Assembly (NCBI GenBank): GCA_017591395.1
Contig: WEDG01002543.1
Location: forward strand, 1-64,000
Origin: Schistocephalus solidus
Lineage: Eukaryota > Platyhelminthes > Cestoda > Diphyllobothriidea > Diphyllobothriidae
DNA length: 64,000 bases
Reading direction: 5' to 3'
The notes beneath the pieces are model-generated. The model had not been told where the DNA came from and did no database searches. It saw only the letters and a list, made by a program, of their open reading frames with translations. Shown one piece after another: positions 36,100-46,140 of this stretch. Made by a program: the position numbers and the translations under genes. Within the stretch, counting starts at the first letter, position 1. Each line of letters starts with the position of its first letter.

Positions 36100-38770
36100 T
36101 ATAACCACTAATATTAACTCTCGAGGACATATGGTCTCAATTTGTTCAGGGGTAAGGAGAGCACTTAAATCAACCGTCGCACCCGTAATTGCTTCAGGCT
36201 AGAAATTCCCGCCAGAAGCCAATGCCTAGGTCAATCGAGAAATTAGCTCGAAATGGTCTTGGAACTGTATATTCCACGAGGCTGAGAAGCATTGAAAACA
36301 GGTAATCTCGATGATTTTCCCTTCAGCCCACTTTTAGCGATGTCAAATTAGTAGCTACCAGTTACGGGAACCGTCATCAAAGGAACAGGTTGATCGACTT
36401 GGAAGTTACAGAAATGCTAGTAACTTCCACGGAATAAACGCATTTTAGAGTAGAAAGTAGGCAGTTTATTCAGGGCCACTCGGTAGATATCCTGTCACCC
36501 GACAGGATACGCGGCTCGGGATTTGTGCTGCCTTTCAGACTAATAAGGCTTAATGTTAGGATAAGGGTTAAGTTTAGGACACGATAATAATTGTCGTTCC
36601 TGGAAGTTAACACACGGGCACCTCTTTGGTTCCTATTCTCGTGTAGTGCCTGGGTGAATGCTTCCTGTGTTTGATCTAACTGTCCGCGACAAGTTGGTGT
36701 ATGGTTGGTGTTGGTCGGCCAACTCGAAATGTGTGCGACTCTTTGTAACCACTAGTCTTGCGCTGAGCTCAAGCATATTCCAATTTCCTGATATTTTATA
36801 CGTTGCAGGCAACAGGGATCACAGTTTTACCGTGGGCGCAGTGTGAAATAACTCGTTGCACGAGGAGCCTTGGCCAGCCTCTACATCACAACCTCTTCGC
36901 CAAACATTTTATGTTACTTACCATAAAAGGTCAAGTAAGTAAGAGATTCTGGAGGACGCAGTGACTGAAGGAACTGAGAGCCAAAATGTAAACAAGATTC
37001 CAAGCAAATTCAAAAAACTCCAGATAAGAGAGCAATCACGGCGTTCGGATTTTCAATTTGGAGAGCTGCCGTGGTAACCCGACCATCAGTCTATCTTGAC
37101 TGAATACGTTAGCCAACATGGTGCTAAATATCTGATTAGCAGGGACACATAGTGAAAACCAGGAGGATGAATTTTTTCTGTGAAGAGCCCTCAGATGTCA
37201 TCTGAGATTAGAGTTGCCGGCAGCGAGTTCAGGGCTTGAAAGAAGAGTAGTAAGTTTCACCTGATTTTGTGGGTTTGTGGAAGCAAATACAATTTCCCTT
37301 TGCCCAGTCTATGACGCAAAACGGCGGCAGTTGTTTGGAAGCTCCTGCGTGCCTTCATTGCTGTCAGCTGGACTCTAAAGTCAGTCTAAACATTTATTTG
37401 GGAGCCAATAAATCTTGCATGGACGGGACAGCACAGTGATGACCACCGGTTAATTTTTTCAGCAAACTCCCAAAATATGTAACCTGCAGATCAGCTAGAC
37501 TGGGTTGATTAGTTGTCCAAAAACTACACCAGCTTTTATCGGTGGCTCTAAGTAGAATCCGACAGAGCTAACGGACCTTTTAGCAGAGAACAGATATCGA
37601 AGATAACCGAATGATTACAGGATATCTAACTTGATCGGAGAAAATGAACATTCTGAGAAAACCCGAGTAGGTTCTTCGACTTAAAGCTGACTAGAAACCA
37701 GGCCAAACGTGGCCGATAAGAGTAAAATTATCAGTAAACGAAATAATTAACCTCCTTAGCCTGAATAATCAAGCATCTCAGGCATGCCTAGACACCAATC
37801 AAAACCGATACCTTTTACGCTATAAATTTTGCCTAACATCGAATCGAATATTTAAAGCGGTCATCTCCAGACTTAAAGGCCGCGAAAGACACTTAACTGC
37901 ACCATCATACAACAAACAGAAAGCCATTCATGCTGGCCTGTCGGCAGGGTACAAAACGTCCACATTTTGCCCAGGTGATAGAATGTAAACTTCGCGAATT
38001 TTAAAGCTGTAGAGGGAAACGATAGGCGCGTTTTAAACTAGAGGATCGTTCTCTAAATGGGCATCGCCACAAGATCTACGTAAAAACACATGTTTTCTTA
38101 TTATCTCATTAAAGTTATCTATTTGTTGGAAATCTGAAAGCCACATGCTAGTTGAAATTCTCAAATGCGTTTCGATTAGAAAAGATTCTTCAAGTTTGCC
38201 TGAACTATAGAACCTCGTACGGCATTATCTCCAAATATCTCAAATACAACAGAATGCCATCTTCTGAATTTATGTTTCTTCAGTCGCCTGCAGAAAATAT
38301 ACTCGATGTAAATAACAACTAAAATAATCTATATTTTTGCTACTGGCTTTGGTGACTATAAATATTCAAATTAACTTTGAAGAAAATGCAAGTAAAAAAT
38401 CTTTTTTATACTTATGTGGTAGAAAATCACATCTCCTACAAATTTTTACACGAAGAAAGCCCAACGTTTGGTCTTAGTAAACGTTTATAATTGTGAGCTA
38501 TTAAGACTGCAAAATTTTCACTCAAATTGCATCATATGGGTTCACTTATTAATGAACTCAATGTTTTACAACCTACATTGCCAAATTTAATGAGCACTAG
38601 CTGGCAGCTCAAAACATATTTGAGAATTTAAAAATATTTTTTGAACCTCAATAAACCCTTCCTTTGAGTATGGAAAACAAGAACGAATAAGTTTTCGTTA
38701 CGATTTTTATAAAACATTGAATTGACACGGGCAGAAAAAATCAATAGAAAAGGACACGTTGCTTAACTCT
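36100..38770. other. AT-rich stretch, nothing recognised
   Basis: Mostly sequence with no strong match elsewhere in the window and no convincing reading frame. One short degenerate GGGTTAAG tract near 36555. Could be intergenic or intronic. Confidence 0.5.
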
Positions 38771-38813
38771 TAGTTATTTTATAGAGGATACCTTTTGCAG
38801 GACATCGAACAAC

Positions 38814-39134
38814 TTGCAGGTAAAAGCTCGCATTCGGCTAGGTGAAATGGAAACTCGATCGATTTCAAGTTCAATTCTTGCACATCTAATCGATATGAAC
38901 CAAAAGAAGTCTTTCAGATCATCTACCGAGCACTCGCACACTCCTCTTCGCAAACGGGTGCTAGCAACAGCTGGGGCAATGGCGATGCGGTTGGTGAACC
39001 CGGTGCTCTGTTGTCCGTCTGTGTTCCCTGGGCCGACTCCAGTGAAAGTCACAAGCCGCCCCAACCCCCCGACACCAGTCACAGCGTACCCTAAACCCCC
39101 CCCCCCCCTCCGGCTTCCAGCCCCAACGACCTGA
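38814..39134 (+). CDS. Possible coding exon, function unknown
   Basis: A 106-codon open frame whose first 70 residues look protein-like (mixed charges, MNQKKSFRSSTEHSHTPL) and whose end is Pro-rich, running into a poly-C tract. Splice acceptor-like TTTTGCAG lies at 38793-38800 just upstream; the frame is open back to there. No domain is recognised and no partner exon was found, so it may equally be chance. Confidence 0.2.
   Translation: MQVKARIRLGEMETRSISSSILAHLIDMNQKKSFRSSTEHSHTPLRKRVLATAGAMAMRLVNPVLCCPSVFPGPTPVKVTSRPNPPTPVTAYPKPPPPLRLPAPTT
39098..39109 (+). repeat. Poly-C run
   Basis: A run of about 12 C within a Pro-coding, C-rich segment; such a run is prone to sequencing length error. 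Confidence 0.8.
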
Positions 39135-39370
39135 ACACGCCTACTTAGTCATGCAGGTAGCGTGGAAACGTAGTGAGTGACTGAACCCCTTCCCTCCCCT
39201 GAAAAAAACAATACGTATTTTGCACAACCCACGAGTTGTTCTCCATTGTACTGGCCTGGCAAGGAATGACTGAAAACATTTGTTGGCCAATTTAACTTGT
39301 CTATTGTAACATGAGAATTTTCGCACAACTATATCTGAATCTCAATTGACCCGCTTGTGAAAATCTCGGT

Positions 39371-39452
39371 GGCCTTGGTGGGATTCGAACCCACGCAAGC
39401 AAGAGGAAGGCTTTAGTACAGCCAACTACCCAGGCAACTGAGCTGTGAGGCC
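39371..39452 (-). tRNA. tRNA-like module, probably pseudo
   Basis: 82 nt with A box TAGCTCAG-like (here CAGCTCAGTTGCC), B box GGTTCGAATCC and a perfect 5-bp T stem (GTGGG/CCCAC). Acceptor GGCCTCA pairs mostly with CAAGGCC. It sits in a repeat of about 300 bp shared with 45360-45680, so it is best read as part of a dispersed repeat. Confidence 0.45.
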
Positions 39453-39734
39453 CCATCAGAAGCCGTGAGTTTAATCACATTTTGGCCAATTTACGGGCCA
39501 AGCCTACTGCGACGTATGGAATCCACGATCAAATCTGATTCAGTAAACTGACACTCAAGCAGGTTCTCCTAAGCAATCAATCTAGAATGAACCAGATGAC
39601 TACCAGGCACAATTAACTAATAGGGGATTTTGGCTCAATTGACGCAATTGTCAAAATCTCGGTGGCCTCGGCCTCTGGAAGACCTGGTTCCAGGGCTAGA
39701 GCGTTGGGGAGCCCCTGGTTCAGTGATTAGAGTG

Positions 39735-39870
39735 CTGGACGAGCCCCTGGCTAAATGGTTAAAAGGATGGACTTCCGATCAATGGGTCGTGGGCTCGATC
39801 CTCGACTGCTGCGCCACTCGGGGGTTGGGTATTACTGGCTGACGACAACAACAACAACAACAATATTCAT
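39735..39870 (+). repeat. tRNA-derived SINE fragment with CAA microsatellite
   Basis: Head GAGCCCCTGGCTAAATGGTT, then GTGGGCTCGATCCTCG, GGGTATTACTGGCTGACGAC, and a CAA run (39843-39862). Confidence 0.5.
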
Positions 39871-40729
39871 CTGCCAATTTCACGTTCGTTCCCTGACGGA
39901 CGGATTACTTTGCACAATGCGAACACCAGCAGGGGCTCCAGTTTAAAGTTCTGAAGCAAAGAGGATCAAGAATACTCCTCGATTTAAATTAATCGATCAC
40001 ACTCATATTTGCCATTCGTTGCTGTTATCCTGAATTCCGATCTCCGTGTTTTTGGCTCTACGACGAGACGAGAACCATCACTTTCTTCTAATAGAGATAG
40101 AGAGCGTATACGGTTGCTTACAAGTGATTCTGGCTACATTGAGAGAGACAGACACTTACGGCACCGTTCTCACTTGCACCTCCCCAACCAATTATCCCGA
40201 AGCAGCAGGACAAAGTTAAGACATTAGAGAAGTAGAGTGCAAGCAAAGGGCTAACTTGGAATTCTCCACCGCCCATGAGTGGTTCCCACTCCCCTTATGC
40301 ACGCTAAATAGATTTATCCCACTCGAAATGTTCATAGATGGGATTCCCTCATAAAGACTGCAGTAAAAAGGAGTTATTGTAACTTAATCGTCAGTTGGGA
40401 GGAGGACAGAGGTATTGGGCCAATTGGCAGATTGACCAGGTCTGACGTTTTAGGCCATCTACGATAAACCTAATACGCGTTCAATTCACCATAATGAGTC
40501 ACTATCGCAAAAGTACACTCTCTCATTCTTCTCCTCTGTTCTCTGTGCCATTATATGTCAATAGCCAATCCGGTCTAGCGCCGACGCCCAATGTGATTGG
40601 GCGTACCACTGCCTAGTCTGGCAAAACCCTTCGCCTTTTTCTCTTATTCTGCACGCTTTTGGCCCTCGTTAGATAGCCCAGATCAGCATGCATATGTGTG
40701 TGTCCGTAATTAGGACATTCTTGCTCCCT

Positions 40730-41110
40730 AAACGGACCACCTGGTAGATGCGCTGGACCAACACGGGGACCGATTTAGGGTGCGGCAGGCGTTATTAATC
40801 TGGGATACGGTCACATAACAAATTCCAAACATGGGGCCTGCGCGTGCCCAACATGGACACGCGTAGTTGCAGGCTCATTCTTCATCCCCACTCTCCCACT
40901 CCGTGGGAGATGCTTCATCTGCGCCTGACCCCACCTCCGGTCTTCTTCACTATGTCTCCACACCGGCCCCAGGCGGGTAAGGGAAGAGAGAGTGCGGTAG
41001 ATGCAGTGCAAGTCTAATATCACTCAAAACTACGTTGCGCACAAGTCACCGCCCCTGCATCACTATGAGGAGCATACGGTGTACATCCTCTGATTAAGGC
41101 GGTCAAACTG
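40730..41110 (-). repeat. 600-bp repeat family, minus copy of the 3000-3290 type
   Basis: Shares GGTAGATGCGCTGGACCAAC, CCCACTCCGTGGGAGATGC, CCTCCGGTCTTCTTCACTAT and GAGAGTGCGGTAGATGCAG with the reverse complement of 2960-3260 and with 24280-24600. Confidence 0.65.
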
Positions 41111-42174
41111 ACAATTAGGACATTCGAAATGGCAGAACAGGTCGCTATCGCGGGTTTAAAAGGCCAGATTGGACTAGCTCGATGTAGATGTTTATCATGA
41201 GAAATCTTTTAATGGCCTCTAGACTAAAACCCCTGAAGATTTTTTTCGTAAGTTTTAAAATATTTTATCTAATAAATAATCTTTACCTGCTAAGAACTTT
41301 GACTTCCAGGGCAAGATTTCAATTATTGCTTGCCATTTCGCATTCAAAGGGTAGTAAATCCATTTTTTCATAATTAATTATACTTTTCACTTTGTTGGCA
41401 GAATTATAATTTAAAAACCTGTCGTCATCTCAGACAAAATGCCCCTCAGAAGCCTTCACCGGAGTTGGCGCGATGATTTTTTAGACTTTGAAACTTTAAG
41501 GGACATTTTAAGTGTAAACTCAACCTTGGCTTTCATGCCTACCGAGTCCATCCAGCGAGGTCTATCTTGAAAAGGTTCTGGTGCATGGTGTTTCAGATAA
41601 CGTGCGTTCAACCCGATAAAAAAGGGGGCCCTGGAGGTCGAAGTAGTAGCTAGAAGTTGCGCAAGTCCTCAGCGACTGCGGATCGCGCTGAGGGAGGGGA
41701 AGAGAAGGAGGAATGCACAGTCAAAGTCCGATCTGGTTCTGGAAAGTCGGAAATTCAGACGCTATTCCCACTTTCCAACCTCTTAATGGTCTTTGTGAAT
41801 ATTCAGTCCCTTGGCTTTCGCCCGTTGGAATGTAATTCATTTCTCGTCCACGTATGCAGCCCCTCTCACCAGTTTAGAACTCCTCTACGCAAAAATCCAT
41901 GTCTAACCGTATGAGCACTTCTCGTGGTTATTTTGGACTGAAATTAAATTATTGTTGTTTGCAGACTTTACAGTGTTTTTCCGGTAAGCCATGTAGAGTT
42001 TTCAAATGGGCAGACAAGCTAAGTAATTAATTAGGCAATAGTACAAGGATTGACTGTCAAGTCAACTGTTAGTTATTTTTACACCCTTTCTACTCATTTC
42101 CCGATATAACGCATAAGTTAGTCCATCCTTCTTGATACACGACAGGTTGTAGAACAATAGACCCATTCGACAGA

Positions 42175-42335
42175 TTAACAATGCTGACAAAAGTCAAGGC
42201 AGACTCGAATGGCCATTTCTGGTTCATTACCCGTCATCGTCTAGTCATACCCAACCCTAGGTGACACAGACCCTTGACCTGTTTATCAGAAGTCCAACGC
42301 TCTAACCATTGAGCCCCTGTTTAGTTGCCTTGCAG
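42175..42335 (-). repeat. tRNA-derived SINE, minus copy
   Basis: Contains, reversed, the body TGATGACGGGTAATGAACC, AGAAATGGCCATTCGAGTC and a tRNA-like CTCAATGGTTAGAGCG head. Confidence 0.55.
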
Positions 42336-42379
42336 ATTTAGATAGGAAATATTGATCAAAACCGGCAAGACAACGAGCC

Positions 42380-42690
42380 CGTGGATCAATGGTTAGAGCG
42401 ATTTTACTTCTGTTCAAGGGTCGCCAGTTTGAGTTTCAGGTGGAGCACCACCTGCGATTGGGTATGACGGGCTGATGATGGCTAATGAGCCAGAAATGGA
42501 CATTCCAGTCTCGCTTGCTTTTGTTGGCATTACTAATCTGCCTCTTCTACTACTACTAGTCGCTATGCAGCTGCTGGCGGGGATCGGACATGAGCCCTAA
42601 GAGAGGAAGCGACGTGTGAGTTCCGTTAGCGATCGGTGAGGGTTCATCAAAGAAGATCCGTTCGGACTCCTTTTCGTTAGCGTTCGTGTC
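42380..42690 (+). repeat. tRNA-derived SINE, plus copy, fairly complete
   Basis: Head GAGCCCGTGGATCAATGGTT-AGAGCG; body GGGCTGATGATGGCTAATGA, GAAATGGACATTCCAGTC; tail with GCTGCTGGCGGGGATCGG and GTTAGCGATCGGTGAGGG. It faces the minus copy at 42175-42335, forming a small inverted pair. Confidence 0.55.
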
Positions 42691-42999
42691 TATACGAATT
42701 ACGTTTTTTCTGACAAAGGCATTGCTGCACTCATTCCTAACAAACTTTGGTCACCATCACTTCTCTGTTACTTAAAATTGCACGGATCTGTCCAAAGCCA
42801 AGCAGATAAGGATGTGCGGACGTGGAAAAGACATGCTCCAGCATTTTTGTGAGGTTATATTTTCAAATACAGCACCGACAGATTACTAAGCTAGATAATA
42901 GACCATATGTGAAGTCATCCAAAGGAAGTGTTGACAAGGCAGTGAAACAATGGCCTTCAATCCCACATTCTTCAGCCATTATTGGGTCTTTGTTTAAAT

Positions 43000-43700
43000 T
43001 CATTCTCTGCTTGTCCTCGCCGATTTTGTGTTTCCCCACCCAAAAACGGCCGTCATAAGATAGTTCAGGCCTGCAGGTGTGTTCACCGACAGATTTTCCC
43101 GTTTGGCCACAAAACAGGGTATCGCAGGTATTGCATAGGATGTTACAAATGACTTCCTTCTTGTCAATATAGCCAACCCTAAGCTGACGTTGTACAGGCG
43201 GACTGTATTTGGTGTTTCTTTGAGGAAATTGTGGTTCCTTTCGATCTTGCTAGAAACTCTCTAGATTTCTCAAGGGAAGTTCTACAGCTCTTTGTAAGTG
43301 GGCAGAATTGATCGAAAAGTCACTTACAAATTGGTCGCACCGATTAAGGGTTACTATAAGTAGTGGCAGGATTTCAATCGTTCTAATCGGGCATCGAATA
43401 CACATACTTGTTGAATCCTTCAGTACACTAGGAGTTTGTCAGAAATCGTTGAAATACACTTGAGGAAACAACAAATACATGTGGCTTGCAAACCGAAGAC
43501 TACATTATGCAATCAACTTGTACAACCTAGCGATAGGGTTGGATACCTTAGTAACAAGGAAGTCGTCTAAAACTTCGCATACAATGACTTCGATGTCGTA
43601 TATGGTAACCAAATGGGAGTATGTGCCTCTGAATGGATCAACGAGCACCAACGGACAAGAGGCACAATTTTCTTGAGTTTTCAGTGGCTGCCCTTTCAGA
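43000..43700 (-). pseudogene. Penelope-like element remnant with GIY-YIG region
   Basis: On the minus strand near 43175-43085 the translation reads VICNILCNTCDTLFCGQTGK, the pattern (V-x-Y-x-I-x-C-x-x-C-x-x-x-Y-x-G-x-T-G) that opens the GIY-YIG endonuclease of Penelope-like elements. Upstream minus-strand sequence to about 43700 keeps long protein-like blocks broken by stops, which could be the end of the RT. The Tyr residues of the motif are lost, so it would be inactive. Confidence 0.45.
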
Positions 43701-44409
43701 AAAGGCTAAACTCCATGTATAACGACGAGTCCTGCATCAATTGACAGACTGAGTTCGATGCTGTGAAAAAAAGTCTCAGGAAAAAATGAAAGGGACGAGA
43801 ACCGATCAATAGAGAATGACATAAACACGGCAGCCGCTCAATGGTCCAAACACGGAAAAAGTATCGATTTAAGGCAGGTTTGAAAGTATAAGTTTTTTTT
43901 CCCCGTTTAATCAACGTTTGATTACGACTAACGTTTCTTCAAACGACTGTATTTGACTTCAAAATTATGTAAGGACCACTGCGAGAACAGTGCTGCCGTA
44001 TGCATGCAGCAACACGCTCTTTCACATCAAAGCCAAAAATTTGCATACGCATACTGCGCCCTCTAGGCAGTGGTGTAAGCCTTGGCTTGCGATGGTTAAG
44101 CTATGGGGCTCGACTGTTCAAGCAAAGATCATGACGCACAATGCATGTGCGTGAGACAGGGAGTTCAAAGTTTGCTGAAACCTTTGGTATTCCAGTCTTC
44201 GGGAACACTTGTTTAAAAAATTAATGGCATCTGGCTACGTGTAGCCGGTGATATCGAAGAATAAAAGCTAGTGGTCAAACTGTCTCATTTCGGACGCCAG
44301 CAAAGTTTTGTTACGCAATCACACGTTACCTGAAGTAGTTAATATGCGCTCTACTAACGTGGATATCCCTACACACAGTCAGATTAAGGAGGGCATGAGC
44401 TCTGTTTAT

Positions 44410-44620
44410 TTGCGAAATGCACTGGATTAAGGGGGTGGAGAAGGGTGCACTGATATGTGACGGTTCGACCGTCGTGAGCGGCACTGTCCACTGTTTGCTC
44501 CATGGAGTAGGCGGAGACCGGTGTCCGGTATGGGACAAACGTGAACCGCATTGCAATTGCACTCCCTCATCTCAACCCGTCTGAGCCCAGTGTCAGGGCA
44601 ACTTGAAGATAGTAGAGGAT
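44410..44620 (+). repeat. 600-bp repeat family, short degenerate fragment
   Basis: Words GACCGTCGTGAGCGGC, CACTGTTTGCTCCATGG and CACTCCCTCATC-CACC-like block with TGTCAGGGCAAC, in the family order. Confidence 0.4.
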
Positions 44621-44803
44621 TTTAGCAGACTTAAATAATTTATTTGACCCACACTATATGTGGGTGTTACACCCAAAGCCACACTTAAGGTCCCCCGTTC
44701 CAAGTCCCCAGCTTTCCTAGTTTGTAAATTAATTGGCTCAGTATTCTATCTCATTAAAAACACCTTCTCTCCAGAATTAAACCACTACTGTCCTAAAAGT
44801 ATT

Positions 44804-45148
44804 TTAAGCCTGCTTTGGATAGCCTCCACAATGCCGCTTGGGTCTTTGATCCCCTTGGTGGCGCGGGAACCCGCTTTCGCGCAGTAATTCAGGAACATTC
44901 GACTTACTTTTCCTTAAGATACACAATCCTGTACAGTTTGCCTGTCTGCTAAACACTCTCTTTGCAATGATTGAACGCATTATTTTTTTAGTAGCGATGG
45001 TTTCCGAAGCTTCTTTTGGGATGACAAGGTACCTCACATTCATCCCAAATAGTTGTCTAATTGTGTTGGATTTCTTGTCTGCTTGTGAGTAAATCAGCTG
45101 GGATTGAGCGATAAGCGGCAGTTCCCATAGCTGGCTCTGTCCACTCAA
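44804..45148 (-). other. Orphan open frame of 114 codons
   Basis: Open frame with a mixed, protein-like composition (Ser/Lys/Arg rich, two Cys) but no motif that I recognise, no signal peptide and no splice partner. Could be a remnant of an unidentified transposon or chance. Confidence 0.15.
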
Positions 45149-45390
45149 GCCAACTCAGAAGGGGAAAATAAATGGCTTGACAACAACACGAACTTAACGC
45201 ACTATAATTTGATTGAATGGCTCAATCCGATGAAGCACGGGAACAGGAGACGCCCGTTACATAGGTGGTTAGGTGCTCACTTTCAGGGAAATGAGGGTTT
45301 AGGTTAAGACTTGGGTTAGGGTTGAGATTACGCTTTGGGGATTTTGGCAAATTTTACGAATTCGGTTGACCCACTTGTGAAAAACTCGGC

Positions 45391-45472
45391 GGCTTCGGTG
45401 GGATTCGAACCCACGCCAGCAAGGGGAAAGCTTTAGTACAGCCAACGCTCTAGCCAACTGAGCTACGAGGCC
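45391..45472 (-). tRNA. tRNA-like module, class II shape, possibly tRNA-Ser-derived
   Basis: 82 nt. Acceptor GGCCTCG pairs with CGAAGCC at six of seven positions; D arm GCTC/GAGC; A box TAGCTCAGTTGGC; T arm GTGGG-TTCGAAT-CCCAC. A GGCT-GTACTAA-AGCC/T hairpin can serve as anticodon arm (triplet ACT) with one extra base before it, followed by a long variable region. Length and a G discriminator fit a serine-type tRNA, but the irregular anticodon stem and the repeat context make function doubtful. Confidence 0.45.
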
Positions 45473-45711
45473 CCCACTGGGGGCTGTGAGATCATTCACA
45501 TTTGGGCCAAATGACCCATCCAGTCTACTGCAACGTGTGGAATCCACCATCAAATCTTAAACAGAAAGCTGACTGCCGAAGCAGAATTTCCCAAGCAATC
45601 AATCTAGAATGCACCAGATGACTACCAGGCACAACTAATTAATAGAGAATTTTTGGCAGAGTTTAATAATGCAGTTGACCCACTAGTTATTAAACTCCCA
45701 GTTCTCGATGG

Positions 45712-45796
45712 GGACCTCGTAGACCAGTTTGCTTGAGCGTTGGCTTTACTAAGGCCTTCTCCTCCTGCTGGCGGGTATTCGAATCCCGCCAAGGCC
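45712..45796 (+). tRNA. tRNA-like module, degenerate, opposite orientation
   Basis: Third member: CCTCGTAGACCAG, GTTGGCTTTACTAAGGCC and GGTATTCGAATCCCGCC. The A box is damaged and the B box carries an extra base. It lies tail to tail with the copy at 45391-45472. Confidence 0.35.
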
Positions 45797-45954
45797 ACCA
45801 AGGTTTTTACAATTGGGTCGAACGAATGGGAAGATAAACGAAGATGAGCGTGAGCACTGGTACCGTTAAAGTAAAAAAGCCCCATCTATACGTGCCGCAA
45901 ACGATCTGATCACTATAGCATCTGCTAGGTTTCTGTTAATAAAGGTTCAGATCT

Positions 45955-46140
45955 CGGATCTTGACGAATTCCAACGTGTGTCCCACGGAATGTGTCAAGT
46001 ACCGGTAACGTTCTCAGAAATGAGTTCCTAATGAAGCCAACTTGCGTAGCATCTACCGCACTCGACCTTCCTTCCCTCATCTTGCTCTAGCGGCAATAAA
46101 CTGTCAAGACGACCGCAGGTTGGGAGGTGGCGCAGCGACT
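45955..46140 (+). repeat. 600-bp repeat family, diverged fragment
   Basis: GACGAATTCCAACGTGTGTCC, ACGGTAACGTT-like and GCATCTACCGCACTC with TGTCAAGACGACCGCAGG, in the family order but well diverged. Confidence 0.4.

Noticed and set aside
45391..45472. tRNA-Tyr reading (GTA triplet in the anticodon region)
   Set aside because: GTA does not fall in a seven-base loop closed by a paired stem; the alternative hairpin gives ACT, and even that stem is irregular.
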